Of a stretch of 64,000 bases of DNA, positions 10,744 through 23,401 are shown one piece after another. Under the pieces are notes generated by a model. The model saw only the letters and a program-made list of their open reading frames with translations. It searched no databases and had not been told where the DNA came from. This stretch comes from Periconia sp. R9002. Taxonomy: Eukaryota > Ascomycota > Dothideomycetes > Pleosporales > Periconiaceae. Position numbers and translations under genes: made by a program. How positions within the stretch are numbered: the stretch's first letter is position 1; every line of letters begins with the position of its first letter. The stretch covers positions 558,001 through 622,000 of the forward strand of contig JAMAHW010000010.1 in NCBI GenBank assembly GCA_023627715.1. The letters run 5' to 3'.

Positions 10744-11260
10744 GGTATTGTATGTATGGTGCGATATCGTAGGGGATGGATCGTATGCCGTTCAGAAGTG
10801 GTGACGAATTGGAGGGAGCCGGAGGACGAGAGGATGGGTTGGTTTATGGTTATCAATTAATGAAAGAGATCGATTATTATACGAAGCCCATCTGCAATAG
10901 TTACGACACGCGATATGCAAAGAGGTGGGATCCGAATTCGGGACAGCGATTCGAGGGCGCTACATACATTAATAAAGCGGGCATGCAAGAAAGCCAGTCG
11001 TGACGTTCTAGACTGAGGCAAAGAAGAGATATGGCGGACGAGATACGGAGCATGCATACGAACAAGGTCGGAGTTGATACGGAGCTTCCATCCCATCTAC
11101 CCCACGACTAGGTATTAGGTACTACCCAAAGTACCTTGCTCACTCTCTGTTTGTGTGTGTGTGTCTTTTCGAGCGATGCTGCATTTATGGTTCCCAACTT
11201 GACCGGTACACATAACCACGGCCGCCTCCTCCTCCTCCGTTCCACGCCTCCCCCACAACC
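10744..11260. other. Intergenic: divergent promoter of FMP25 and COG3
   Basis: 517 bp between the two start codons. It contains a short GT microsatellite (about 11150-11163) and a small cluster of TAGGTA/GGTACTACC motifs near 11110-11135. No gene. Confidence 0.55.
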
Positions 11261-14055
11261 ATGTACGAGGACTCCTGGTATAGCGGCTTCGTCTCGCGCG
11301 CAGCCAAACCCGCCGCCATCGACAAGAACAGGCACCGCCGCCGCGAGTCACTGCTCAAACAGCCAAACGTAAGGATGCCGCCACCGCCGCTCGTATAGTC
11401 TATATCTTATTGATTGTGGTTTTTGCAGGATAGTCAAGCTGACGTCGACCGCGTAGGAGGCATCCAGGAGTCCATCTTAGAGGCTGAAGATCCCATTGAC
11501 GCCCTCAATCCCGCCCTCAATGGCCCGCCGCCTGCCACCGTGGCCCGTCGCGCCAAATCCTACAGCGACTTCTACGATGTCGTCCGCGCTCACCTCAAGA
11601 AGGAGAAGGGGCTCAAGCAGGACAAGGAAACCGTGCAACAAACTAAATCTCGAGAGGCTATAGCCAATGAGCTCGAATTTGTCGAGTGGTACTCCACCAT
11701 CGACGAGGAACTGCTCAATGCAAGCCATGATGAGTATAAGCAATACCAGAACCAGCTGCACCTGATGCGAAACCACCTTGATACCATAATATCAGACACT
11801 TCGTCCGCTCTCGATACCCTTTCGTCCCTCACCGAATCCTTCAAAACGGTTGAATCCCAGACGACGGCGTTCCAGACCCAGTGTGAAGGTTTGATTGAGG
11901 ATCAGAGGCGCATCACAACCCTCGCCGACGACATGGAAAAAAATCTCCGCTACTATCTGTATTTGGAGCCCATCACCAAACGTCTCAATGCTCCTGGCGC
12001 TGGAAACATCGTGCGAGGCAAAGAGTTCACCGAAATGTTGGCAAATCTGGACAGCTGTCTAGAGTACATGCAGTCGCGAACAAACCATCGCGAGTCAGCC
12101 ACCTACCGCTCCAGATACCGACTATTGCTCACCCGCGCACTCACACTGATTCGCGTTCACTTCACCAATGCCCTCCGCGAAATTGCGGCAGATGTGTCTA
12201 AACGTATAGCTGATCGCCAGCTCAACGACACTACCATGTCCGCCCTACTCTATGCCAAGTTCCGGGTCGGAGCACCCGAGCTAAAGCAACTCGGTCTGGA
12301 GATACAAAAGCGAGCAGTGTTACCCGCAGGAGCGGAGCCCGGCGCAGAAGCTGAATACCAGAGCTTAATGAACGAACTTTATCAAAGCTACTCTGCCACC
12401 CGGGGACGATTAATGCTGCCAATTGTTACAAAGAAGATAACAGATACTGCCCAAGCTCCCAGCACTTCCAAGGATCTCGTCGCCTTCGCCCGAAGTAGCA
12501 TTAGCTACATTCGCGACATATGCCTCGACGAGTCCGATTTGTGGCGGGAGTGGTTCGATGGGGATAGGGGTTTGTATGATTTTCTGGAATCCATATGCGA
12601 ACCATTGTATGACCAATTGCGTCCGCGCATCATTCACGAGACGCAGATACTCAAATTGTGTGAGCTATGTACGCTGATTCAGACTCGGTACATGGACGAA
12701 GAGGAGGATGACGAAGAAGACGGCCATGCTTCACCAACTGAGACCCGCAAGCTCGACTTTACAGTAATCGTTCACCCTGCTCTCCAAGACGCTCAGAATC
12801 GACTCGTTTTCCTCTCTCTTGCCATCTTGCGTGATGAAATTGAGAGATACAAACCAAAACCCGAAGACCTCGATTACCCTGCTAAGAACAAGAAGAACAC
12901 ATCATCTCGATCGGGGTCGAAATCGACTCAGCCCATCTTGTCGGGAAAGAAAGGCCCTCAATCAGATGTACCGCCCACCCCACAAATGCCTAAAACACCT
13001 ACTGTGGTTGAAGAAGACGACGCCGATGGACGGTGGAGCTTCAACACAGAAGCCGCTTTCAAAGATTGGTACCCGACGTTGCGCAAAGCAATATGGCTAC
13101 TTAGCAAGATTTACCGGCTCGTACACGTAAGTCACCTCAGTCGTTACCATACCAGGCGTATATTTACAGATTTCATCAGTCTTCCGTCTTTGACGACCTT
13201 GCCCATCGCATCGTGCACAGCACCACAGCTTCCTTGCGTCAGGCCAGCACTCTCCTCGCCAAATCTTCCTCTCCGGCAGATGCGGCTCTTTTCCTAATAT
13301 CGCACCTCCTCCTTCTCAAACAGCAAATCGTAGCCTTTGACATTGAATTTGTAACTCCAGAAACCGACATACACTACGACATCTCCAGTATTACTAATAC
13401 CTTCTGGGAGCTCCGCTCTCGCGGTGGTCTTTTTAATCCGCGAAACCTTGTCGGACTCCTCATCCCCAAGGTGGTCGAGAACATGCTTGATGCGAAAGCC
13501 GAGGTGGATACGATCCTCCGCCAAGCCATCACCGACCTGACTACTCAGTTTCAAACGCGCATGCTTGCACCAATCCTCTCCAAGGACGGCACCACACCGC
13601 TCAAAACCGTGCCTGCAGACATTGCTCCACGTACTACTAAACTCCGCGAGAATATCGTTCAGCAGACTCCTTTCCTCCGCACCAAGCTCGAAGAGTACAT
13701 CACCGACCACCGCACGCGTGAGATGCTAGTCGCGGCCGTCATGGAGTCGGTAACACAGACGTACGAGACGTGGTACGATACAAGCTACGCCCCGAGTTCG
13801 GGCCGGAGCAGCAAGGGTAAAGGGAGTGTGGATGGTGTATGGGACCCTGATGTGTTTGGCGAGTGGTGCGTGAGCACATTTCGCGTTGGTGGCTCAGGTG
13901 GGGTTATGGGGCTTGGAATTGAGTCTGGTGAAAATGGAGAGGATGAATTTGATGGCCGCAGAGGAAGTAGGGATGCTAGTGGGAGGGTTGGAAGTATGAG
14001 TGCGAGTGGAAGTGTCAGGACCGGTACGGGGACGGGAATCCGCATTAAGATGTAA
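11261..14055 (+). CDS. COG3: Conserved oligomeric Golgi complex subunit 3 (Sec34)
   Basis: Subunit of the COG tethering complex that captures retrograde vesicles at the Golgi. Exons 11261-11368, 11429-13126 and 13180-14055 encode 893 residues. The N-terminal third contains the conserved Sec34 region (SYSDFYDVVRAHLK, then a long helical, coiled-coil-prone segment ending RYYLYLEPITKRLN). The 53-nt second intron must be joined at 13180 rather than at the earlier AG at 13169; only that restores frame and the conserved RLVHSSVFDDLAH. The C-terminal 80 residues are Gly/Ser-rich and low in complexity. An acidic, Ser-rich insert lies mid-protein (EEEDDEEDG and a Pro-rich linker). Length and motifs fit the family well. 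Confidence 0.9.
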
Positions 14056-14725
14056 CATGTCTACACTTTATAAGTCTAGCGTTCACGTGTAACTCATCTT
14101 TGTTGTTCCCCGTTTTGTTGTGACTTTTTATTTTATATTATCTTTTTTGTCTAGGAAGGAAAGCCTATAGTACTGCGGTATTACCTGATCATCCAAAACT
14201 GATAGACCGATGTCTACACTTCTATACTGCAGGACAGACGGTGAAATAGGCTAGTCTATATACCGCTGCTTCTCAAATCTTTGTCTAGGTTTAGCTTCTG
14301 GATTTACACGGAAGGAGAACGAGGTCAAAAGGACGGACATGACGGAGAACGAACCATTGATTCATTTAACTCTATCTACGACCGTGTGTCCATTGTTTGG
14401 AAGGGGATCGCCCAGTAGAAAGATGGTCGAGATAGTGAAGTTCTTTTCGTCGGACTTGGTATAAAGTTTTGGCTCCGCAGGATATCCTGGATCTGGAGAA
14501 CGCCCTATAAGTCATTCGTTGTAGTTTACACAAGCCAGTGTATTTGCGACACATCTTAAACGCCCCAGTCCATGAATTGCCTCATTTTCTTAGGCCGGAT
14601 ACGGTCCTTCTCCCAGCAAGAAAAAGTGAGTACCAGCATAGTAATCTTGCTTCATTCGCATGGAAATCTTTCCGTTTCTCCCTCGCTCACAAATCCTTGT
14701 CTTCGCTAGCAGAACGATAGTGACC
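14056..14725. other. Intergenic: convergent 3' regions
   Basis: Between the stop of COG3 (plus) and the stop of the unknown 194-aa protein (minus). T-rich after COG3 (TTTTTATTTTATATTATC), probably its polyadenylation region. Nothing else recognised. Confidence 0.6.
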
Positions 14726-15418
14726 TCATCGCTCACGTCCGTCCCTGCTGGACACCGAAGACCCCATCTCAACCTCACTGTCCGTGTCCCACTCGTCGCT
14801 GTTACGTCGCTGCCTCTTGGCAGAAGGAGCCCAGCGATCGGCTCCCTGCCTAGTGGGAACACTCTGGAAACCCCTCCTCCTGATCTCCTCCTTGAGGCTC
14901 TCCGTATCATCCACAGCCCCTCGTGGACGATCGCCAATGCGAAATACGCCATTGGAGTTGGTGTAACCTTGTTGGCCGCTGATGGAATCTCCGACTTCAA
15001 TGTGACCTGCTTGTCTCGACGCATCGAGCGCGTACGTGTTAGTAATAGATCTTATTCCTCAATTACACAAGCAGACATATGAATTTTTGGTTCATTTCAG
15101 AAAGATAGACTCACCAAACAACTTGCCCGTGTCCTTCTTCAGTCCCTGCACAAGGTTGTTCATGGCTTCTCGGGGGGACTCCGCCCGACAAATCCGCAGC
15201 GTCTTGGTCACGCCTTCAAGAGAGCACACGAGCGCCGCCATGAACAGTCCCTGTTCTAGAGGCGCGTCGACGACGTCGAAGAATTTGCGGGCCTCGCTTC
15301 CGTAGAGCAGCCGAGCATGGCTGAGCGCGTTGCCTTTGAGCGCGTAGAGGTCCCTGGCGAGGTCAATGTCAGATTGAACGGAGGAAGTTTGAGAGGAGGG
15401 TGGTAAGTCGGTGTTCAT
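14726..15418 (-). CDS. Hypothetical protein, 194 residues
   Basis: Two exons (15115-15418 and 14726-15006) joined across a 108-nt intron with donor GTGAGT, a perfect TACTAAC branch site and acceptor CAAGCAG. The join completes a Gly codon. Residues about 20-100 look helical and folded (LARDLYALKGNALSHARLL and MAALVCSLEGVTKTLRICR). The second half carries GQQGYTNSNGVFRIGDRP and then a basic, Ser-rich, probably disordered tail with a nuclear-signal-like SAKRQRRNSDEWD. I do not recognise the family. Support for a real gene is the long coding-like first exon, the strong splice signals and the phase agreement. A nuclear location is only a guess. Confidence 0.65.
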
Positions 15419-17129
15419 TTTGGCGGCGGTGGTGTTGTTTGTTTGGAGAGAGGGCGAGAGGGCGAGAGGGTAGGAGAGATTGGGTGTGGAGGGTTGGGTG
15501 AGAGGAGGAGTTTTCAATATAAGCGGGTGAGAGGACGTGGAGTGCTTGCACACAAACACTAGGCTCTGTTTACCTTACTTTTCAAAATAGGCAACTAAGT
15601 AATAGATCTTGGTTGTATTACTAAAAGTCTTCATCGCCTGTCGCACGGAGGATTGACGACAATATGTACTCAATAGGCTGAGCAGAGCCGTCTTTTACTT
15701 ATGTTGTTTCATGTATTATATCCTGCCATCAAAAGCACACACCGTGGTGTGGCGTAGGAAATTGAGTATGTCCTGCACAAACAGTGTGAATAAGTGCAAC
15801 GACCCCTACGACATGCCGGCAACTTTCGTTGGCTCGTTATGCTTCCCAATTACATAGTATAATTAATTGAAATGGTACTAATCACTTGCGAAAGTTGAAG
15901 GCAATTTTCAACGATGTCTGCCAGTCTATGGCATAGAAACGTACTGTCCAAAACGAATAGAGTTGTTATTCTGTTTGGGAATATCACTTTTCATGCCATC
16001 CTGTCCACGGAAGAAGATTTTACACACAACAAAAGCGGACCATGCGTAGCAATCAGAATGCTGTGAAAGCATGCTTTCCGGGAAATTACTACAAGGATTT
16101 TATATAAATCACTCGGAACATGCAATGCAAATGCAATATGTACGTTACCAAAACGATACTTGTAAATTTCACAATAGGTCATTGTAGTACTCAATACAAA
16201 ATGAACCTCAACTTGACTATCAAGCACTTAACAAATAGAAAAGCCTGTGAATGACTAGCGAAAGAGATGAATGGTCAAAGCTGGCCGTATTTAGCTGGCC
16301 AGAGATGTCCATTAGCAATCATACAATGGTTCCCGAGCTTCTAGTTAATCCGGACGAGCCGAAAAGAGGTCATCGTAGGCGAGAACTGCTCAATTTCGAA
16401 CTTAACACCCCTCACGCTTTCCATTACACTCGCTAGTGAATATTATGGCCTGAAATTTCGTATGATCATGGTTGAGAACTCTTTGCCATACCATAAGATT
16501 AGTCTTCCGCTTGAGGACAAAGTAGCTACACTTGGAAAGAGAACGGGAAATGCACGGCCTTTCTCCTTTACATTCTGCAGAATGTTGAGGTAATGTATAG
16601 CAGGTTCAATGTCAACAATATCAAGGTATCGATGCGAATTTCTGGTTTGCCTGTCTCGGGAATACTACACGGCGTAGATCAGAACCGGGGAACATTGAAG
16701 TCGATAACGTCACTTGCCAGGCCACAGACTACGAGTATGCAGTGCTTGCCAAGTAAACTTCTAGAGATATCTCCCAAGCGGAAATGAATCTAGCAACTCG
16801 TCGACATCAAATGCAAACGTCTTTTGAAGACTGAAGTGGTGCTGGAATCTCTATCAATTGATGTGACACAAGTGTACATACATTATAATACGTAGATTTT
16901 CCGATTTTTTCCGATTGATATACATGATGAGACAAATGAGCGATCGTTGAATATATGTAAAATCTATGTACATATGTACGCATGCGTCTGCGAGCCTAAT
17001 TCAAATCATTGATGGAATCATCAGTTGCTTTGTATCACGTGACCCATTCACAGCTTGAGCCCACAGCACATGCACACTAGCCCTAAGCGCGTTATATGTA
17101 GGCACTTCGGTCCATGGTATATAACCGTC
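15419..17129. other. Gene-poor AT-rich stretch
   Basis: About 1.7 kb with stop codons in all frames and no recognisable gene, transposon or RNA. Base composition is clearly more AT-rich than around the housekeeping genes. I could not tell whether it is decayed repeat or ordinary non-coding DNA. Confidence 0.5.
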
Positions 17130-17497
17130 TCATTCTTTCCACAATTCTTCCTGCGTCTTCCTCAGCAAATCTTCCATCGCGCCATTCAAACTCAATTTGG
17201 TCCCGCTCCTGGTTAGCACCTTACTATCGACATCCACCTTGCCTGTGCCCTTGTGGTTTTCGTCGTACGCAATCAAGCTGACGCGGTATTGCTTCTGTCC
17301 GCGCACAAAGCTGCTGGTCGCAATGTCATACGTTCGAGGGCGCCCTCCAATGGAACCGCCATGCAGGAGTTTTGCGTTTGCTAACGCGCGCATCGTTAGT
17401 GATGACATCATACGGTGCAACGGGGGTGCTTACATAGGATGAGAGATTTGAGTTGGAAAAAGACCTCAAGATTATCTTTGCTTGGGGATGTCGACAT
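17130..17497 (-). CDS. Small hypothetical protein, 104 residues
   Basis: Two exons (17434-17497 and 17130-17380). The intron has donor GTAAGC, a CACTAAC branch site and acceptor GCGTTAG; the join completes a Ser codon. The predicted protein begins MSTSPSKDNLEVFFQLKSL, has a basic, beta-rich centre (GGRPRTYDIATSSFVRGQKQ) and a helical end (MEDLLRKTQEELWKE). There is no signal peptide or membrane segment. I do not recognise the family. The general plan (a helix, then basic strands, then a helix) recalls small RNA-binding proteins such as SRP14, but the sequence does not match well enough to claim it. It sits alone in a gene-poor block. Confidence 0.55.
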
Positions 17498-19255
17498 GAT
17501 TCCCAATGTTCAATGAAGATGTGTGAGGAACGGAACTGAAAAGGAGTTGAGCAGGTGCAAGCTTTTGTTTGGCTTTGCTGCGTACGGTGGGAAGACCTGA
17601 TTAACTTATGTACCTAAAGAAATGATAATTCAAGGATGACGAATGAGGCTGAACGAGACAGGTACTCAATCAGGTTTGCATTTCAACTGAAGCTCCAACT
17701 TTTCCGCATAACAAATCAATGCTAAAGCTAAACTTCCCATGAATGTCTTCTGTGCGTAAAGAAAAGAAGGGAGCCAACAATATACTCGCATGACCTGACT
17801 GTTCCTCAGCAGAACATTGTTAGACCTTCGCAACGATTCCTAGGAACACCACCCACAACTTCTATCTCTACACATCATTACCCATTCGTACATTAAGAGG
17901 CAGAGGAGGCGGAACGTGTTTGGTCGACAGCATGAGAGGCCATTTACTATCAATGTAGGTGTGACTGATCTTAAAAAGCTTCAATTTTAGTCGAAGTTCG
18001 CTAAGGTGATGAAGACACATTGAAGTTTTGACGGTGGCGCCAATAATGTAGAGAACAAGTCGTCATTTGAACACATAAATTAAACACGGCCAAATTTAAT
18101 GCATACATAAGTAGACATGAGAGGTCAGATGGAATGAGGTGTGGCTGGTGATACGAGCTCGAACCCCCCCCCCCCCATTTTGTAACGTTGAACTAACTTG
18201 TTTGATCGACAGCCAGCGGAAATCATGGAAAATCATGGGGAAAGCAACCAATAGACCCGTGATATAGTGCGCACTAGCTTAATTACATAAATACCTGAAG
18301 TGTGGGGCTCTTAGACACCTAGGTTCATACTATCAATACATTAATGTCAACGTATTGATCACTCATCTAGGTCCCTTTCAGGTTGAAAGGAAGCACTGGT
18401 TGATGGCGGGAGATTCTACTACCACGAAGCGACTGGAATCGACGTTGATGTATCGTGCTCTACGACATCCGGAGCCCCAGGGATTATCGTCGGTTCCACC
18501 TCAGGCAATTTCTAGTTTGAGAGCAGGTGTTTTGTTACATCGTGCATGGCGTTTCTTTTCTCCCGCCCCATGGCATTGAGGCTGATGATTTGACGGCGAG
18601 TTTTACATGGATATTGAGCGGTGTCCGCGGCGCGCGAAGACCCACCGACATCATGCCTAGTTTGAAGCCATAACCCTTGTCGTGCGACTAAACTCAAACC
18701 TCAAAAATGGACATACCCTTGAAGCGCTTGCAACACTCATTCTGTATACCGTGAGATCAGCCTTATTGAGAGAGAAAAGAAAAAATAATGGAAAGCAAGG
18801 TGTTTCTTAGCTTTGCTAATATCAGGAAGCCAAGGCGGGAGCTCTGCACCAGAAACCATAGTCCAGAGCCATGTCGCCGTCGAATGAATTGTTTACCACA
18901 CTTTGAGACGCAATGTGCTTCTTGCAGGAGCTATAGACGCGTCCTATGGCGTACTGAATTACAGGAGAGTATTGATTAACAATATGTGTTGTGCATTCCC
19001 TTAGTCGTGGCATATATACTTCTGCCCAAGGCGTTTGAACATAACTTATTCAACACTGTTGCCCATCTTTCTTTTCAGTCTATCTCGTTAATTTATTTTC
19101 TTTCGTCCACTGGTTTAGGCATACAGCTGCGGGGCAGCTTTTTTAATCTCTTCCCAAATTTTATCCAAAATCAATATTAAAATAAAAAAAAATACTAACA
19201 ACCAGAAAGTCAAGAGCCGTATTAGCCAAGTGAGAAGTTTTAGTTGCATGTGAGG
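17498..19255. other. Gene-poor AT-rich stretch
   Basis: No gene recognised. It contains an uninterrupted run of 13 C at about 18164-18176, followed by AT-rich DNA up to the transporter start. Short open frames are scattered and unlike any family I know. Confidence 0.5.
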
Positions 19256-20997
19256 ATGGGTCTGGGCGTCATTGAAAGCAGCAGATCGGCCTTGCCTCGC
19301 GGTACAACTAGGGTAGCGGTGAAAGAAACAAATGAGGAATCGCACGAGCTTGAAAGGGCGAAGAGGCTAGGAACAATTATACTCTCACCCCAGCCTAGCG
19401 ATGACCCCAACGATCCTTTGAACTGGTAATTACATTCTTTGGGCAACTTTCAAGCTATGCTTACCAAATTCTAGGTCTCCTAGCTATAGATGGGCGCATT
19501 TGTTCATCCTCGCTTTCGGTTCCGCGCTCGCCAATGCGTAAGTTGTCCACACCAATATTTGACGTGGATATCTCTCAATGTTCGCAACAGGGGCACAACA
19601 ATGCTAACTCCGGGTCTGGAGCCTTTGACTAAGAACATCAGAAGTAACTCCGCCGACGTTGGAACGTGGATTCTTACAGCACCCACATTCTGGACATCGG
19701 CAGCAGCTTTCTTCTGCGTTGCGGGATCTGATATCTGGGGTAGAAGATCATTCTACTTTTGGAGCGCAGTGCTCTTAGCTGCATCGAACTTCTTATCCTA
19801 CGCGTCAAAAACGTTTCCCATGTTGGCAGTAGCGCGGACAGCAAGTGGACTTTTCTCGGCACCCCTTTTCACACTTGCTACTGCAAGCATTAGCGACATC
19901 TTCTTTGTGCATCAGCGCGGAAAGGCTATTGCTATATGGAATTTGGCTCTTAATGGTGGTGCTCAGATTGGGTATATTTTGCCAAATTGAACGAATGTAC
20001 TGTCTTCTAACATTGCTACAGTCAAGTCTTGGCTGGCGTCGTCACGGATGCCCTTGGTGTGGAGGCCAACTTTCTTGTCACAGCCCTAATGTGGACTGCA
20101 ATGGTCCCCTTGGTGTACTTCACGATGTTTGAATCAGCCTATTTCGAAAGAGACACGGAAAACGTCACCATGATCAGTGGATTACCAAACAAGCTGGCAA
20201 GCGAGTACAACGAAGTGGATATGAAGACCTCCATTCTGCCTCCGAAACGAAGCTACAGACAGAAACTTGCACTTTCTCGCGGCAAGTTATCGGATAAATC
20301 ATTCTTCAAAGGCGTCATCAAGCCCATGGGCCTTCTCTCCCATCCCATCGTTGTATACAACTGTTTTATCAATGCCATGTTGTTCGTGCTTCTCGCTGGT
20401 CTGAGCACCATGCTTTCAATTCTCCTATCTTCTCCACCGTACGATCTCCCTCCCACTCAAATAGGCCTGACAAACTTGCCGCCTTTTCTCGTCGGTCTAA
20501 TCGCCAGCCCACTCTTCGGTTGGATGTCAGATGCCTCGGTTTCGTTCATGGCACGCAAAAACAAAGGGATAGCTGAACCCGAATTTCGACTTGCACTTTT
20601 GCTTCTGGCGATTCCCATTACTATGGTCGGGCTACTCGGCCTTGGAGTAGCTTTCAACAGTAACTATCCAGTGGTCTATATCCTCGTCTGGATGACGGTG
20701 ACGAACGTAGGCGCCGCAGGTGGCATTGGCATCATCATCGCATATCTCATCGACTGCCTCCCCGAACACTCGGCCCAGGCATTTACCACCATCAATATGG
20801 TTGCAGCTGCAGTCGTCACGGTTGGGCTTGCTCCCATGATTGTCTGGCTCCAGGCAGATGGGCCTTTGGTTATTTTTGGGTGTCTGGCAGCAGCACTGGC
20901 TCTAGCCACAGCTTTCGGGATTCCCTTCTATGTGTTCGGGAAGAAAATCCGCGCTTGGTATGAGTCTATTCCTTGGACGCAGAGATTGTTGGATTAA
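19256..20997 (+). CDS. MFS transporter, drug:H+ antiporter (DHA1)-like
   Basis: Four exons (19256-19425, 19475-19537, 19591-19971, 20022-20997) give 529 residues. The N-terminal cytosolic segment ends in the DPNDPLNW motif shared by fungal DHA1 and Hol1-like transporters. About twelve membrane segments follow, with motif A as GSDIWGRRSFYF between helices 2 and 3, and a long cytosolic loop (about residues 240-310) between the two six-helix halves. Every intron join restores a conserved helix: the first gives LNWSP, the third NGGAQIGQVLAGV. It probably exports or imports a small organic compound at the plasma membrane, but the substrate cannot be read from sequence. It sits alone in AT-rich DNA with no biosynthetic neighbours. 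Confidence 0.88.
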
Positions 20998-23401
20998 AGA
21001 AAGTTGTAAGCAAAATTCAGGCTGCTTGCATTTTTCATCACTGCCCAATGAAGGCTTATGGTGACAAGTCTATTTCAATTATTTAAAACGATTGGTGGTC
21101 CATTTTGAGTGTCTAGTGTGGGATGTATTCCAAACTCACTATAATTATATCTCTACATCGGCACCTCACTATCATTCCTTCCATTGGCTGTTCTTCGAAC
21201 CTTCGCCAGCATCTATATGTAAAGAAATATCTCTCGACATCTATTTCCAGGTTCTGAAGAAATCATCTCACCCAGCCCATGAAAAGGTAGCTAGTTCTAC
21301 TGCACTGCAGATGAATTCCTTGGGTTAACATGCTGCAATAATGCCGGTGATCTAGGGCAACATATCATCGGCGACAGATGCCCAATGGACTTTGCTCTTT
21401 TAACGTGTATGTATAAGATTTATTGGTGGTTTTGATTAATAGCATGTCGCCATCTGAAAGAATCAGAAATGTACTGTGCTCTCCGAATGTTGATCGCTAA
21501 GCCGGTGCAATTACTACAGCATGGATCGGTGAGCAACGGAGACGGATCAAACGCCATCTCGTCCCCGTAGCGTTTTATCTCCACACAAATTATTCTACCG
21601 TCGTGGCACTCCGTGATAACTCTAGGGAATCAGCGGCATATCTAAACAAAGCTTGCTGTGAGGCCACCTGCTGCAACATGCGACAACTGTATCCACGTAT
21701 CCGCCCTCCATGGGACCCGCGGAACCCGAATGCTCACTCAACTGCTCCACTTCTCTGTGGCAGTTATGGGGTCAAGAAATCATACAAAAAATATTTAAGA
21801 ATAGCCATTAGGCCGTCCTAGTTTGTTAAAATAACTAAGGATATATATCGTCCTAGAGCTAATAAGAATATACACTTCGACCCGGACATGATCAAAGACA
21901 TTGATTTAGTAGCAAATGTAATAGCCCACTAGTATATCACAGTAGAAGATTTCGGTTGATAATCCATATTATGGTTATTCAGATGATCGCAAGGTTTTTT
22001 TTGTTAAATTGTGTGGCCCTATTGATAATACCATACTTGCATTTAAGGCACCCTGCTTTTTGTCGTCATTCATTGTTTAAACATTTTATTTCGTCTAGAT
22101 AGAACGCTTTCCGATGTTTAAAAAGGAACGATAAATGTGACATTTGAATCTAGTATAATGAAGACCGGGTATCTATCTCGCCGTGACCACGGCATTTAAG
22201 GCAAGGACTCTCCGAGTATACCGCTAGGCCTCTGTAGCTCAATATAAACATCGAAAAAAAGCTCAATAGCCTGTCGGGCTATTTTTGATCAAGGAATATT
22301 CTGACTTCCAAATAAATGGTCTGTGTATCTAGGTATTACTTCACCTGTCCACTATGCTTCACACTCTTTCTCGCTAAATAAAGAACTTAGCATTGAATGG
22401 AGGCCAGGATATTGGTCTATCGGTTTCCCGACTAATTTGTTGAGTGCATGCAAAATGGCTTTAGTACCCGGCGGAGGTAACCTGGAAGCGGGGCTGTTGG
22501 ACGGCTTGGTGGGAAGCAACGCCCAACATTTCGAATCCAGAAGAACACTTATGATGGTACAAAAACCATCAAGACGTAAATTGAGACCTTGGGCGATCTA
22601 GTGTGTTGCAATATCATGGGGCACTCCAAATTGAGCACGACATAAAGGTGGACCTTGTCTGGTACAAAACCGTCCCTTCCCCAGAAACACATCAACTCTT
22701 TCATAGCACTTGAAGTGACTTATGTTTATGACACAAGAATAGTTACGGAGTAAGCTATAATAAGTGATGTTACTTCAAGCTGAACCACACATCAATTGAT
22801 ACTAACATGAAATTGTCCCACATACGCTGTACGCCGACAAAAAGTCCTTGTATGGCTTAACATAAGGCCAAGCGCGCCTAAAATCATGACTGTTTCGTCA
22901 CAAAAGCCTGCGGTTGCTGCCACATTTGTGCGACCCGCAGAGGAATATATGTTGACCCAAGCATTCTGTTGAGCGAGTACCATTAGTCTCTAATTCAGGT
23001 TAAACTGGGGGAAATTAATAGAGTATTACACAGCTCTTTTCTAGTGATAGTTGTTACGGTGGTTGAAATTGGGTTGAAAGTCAATAAAATTAAGTCCAGC
23101 ATTTTCAAAGCTCTTCAAGTAGCAATGTATATACATCAGATTACATCAAGTACATCGAAACAGCAGGGAATACGAACATGATTAACATTTGCAGTCAAAG
23201 CCGCCCACGCTTTTCGTCACTCATTTTTAGATTTTGCTTAAGTAGAATACCTAGCAAATGTTCGACTTTAGAAGTAACATAGCAGATCCTCTGTTGCTGA
23301 TACCCAGTATACTGTGTCCAATAGCGTGCGGGGTCAGCTTCCATATTCTCTCTTTCTACTGGCCCTCAATGTGACCAAGAATAGTTCCATGTGAGAAGAA
23401 T
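20998..23401. other. Long gene-poor AT-rich stretch
   Basis: 2.4 kb with no gene I can support. Frames are broken throughout. A GC-richer patch at about 21590-21780 may be a remnant of something once coding, but I see no family match. A short hairpin (AATAGCC and GGCTATT around a 5-nt loop) occurs near 22264-22282; it is weak and probably chance. Confidence 0.5.

Noticed and set aside
18150..18170. tRNA B-box-like GGTTCGAGCTC on the minus strand
   Set aside because: No A box, cloverleaf arms or acceptor stem can be formed around it; the G run destroys the expected fold.
18164..18176. Run of 13 C as a possible functional element
   Set aside because: Single homopolymer in AT-rich DNA; could be polymorphic or an assembly weakness, with nothing to suggest a role.
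22264..22282. Hairpin resembling a bacterial terminator (AATAGCC...GGCTATT then T run)
   Set aside because: The DNA is eukaryotic nuclear, the stem is only 7 bp and no gene ends there; chance is the simplest explanation.
20998..23401. Possible transposon remnant
   Set aside because: No terminal repeats, transposase or reverse transcriptase motifs can be read; AT-richness alone is not enough.
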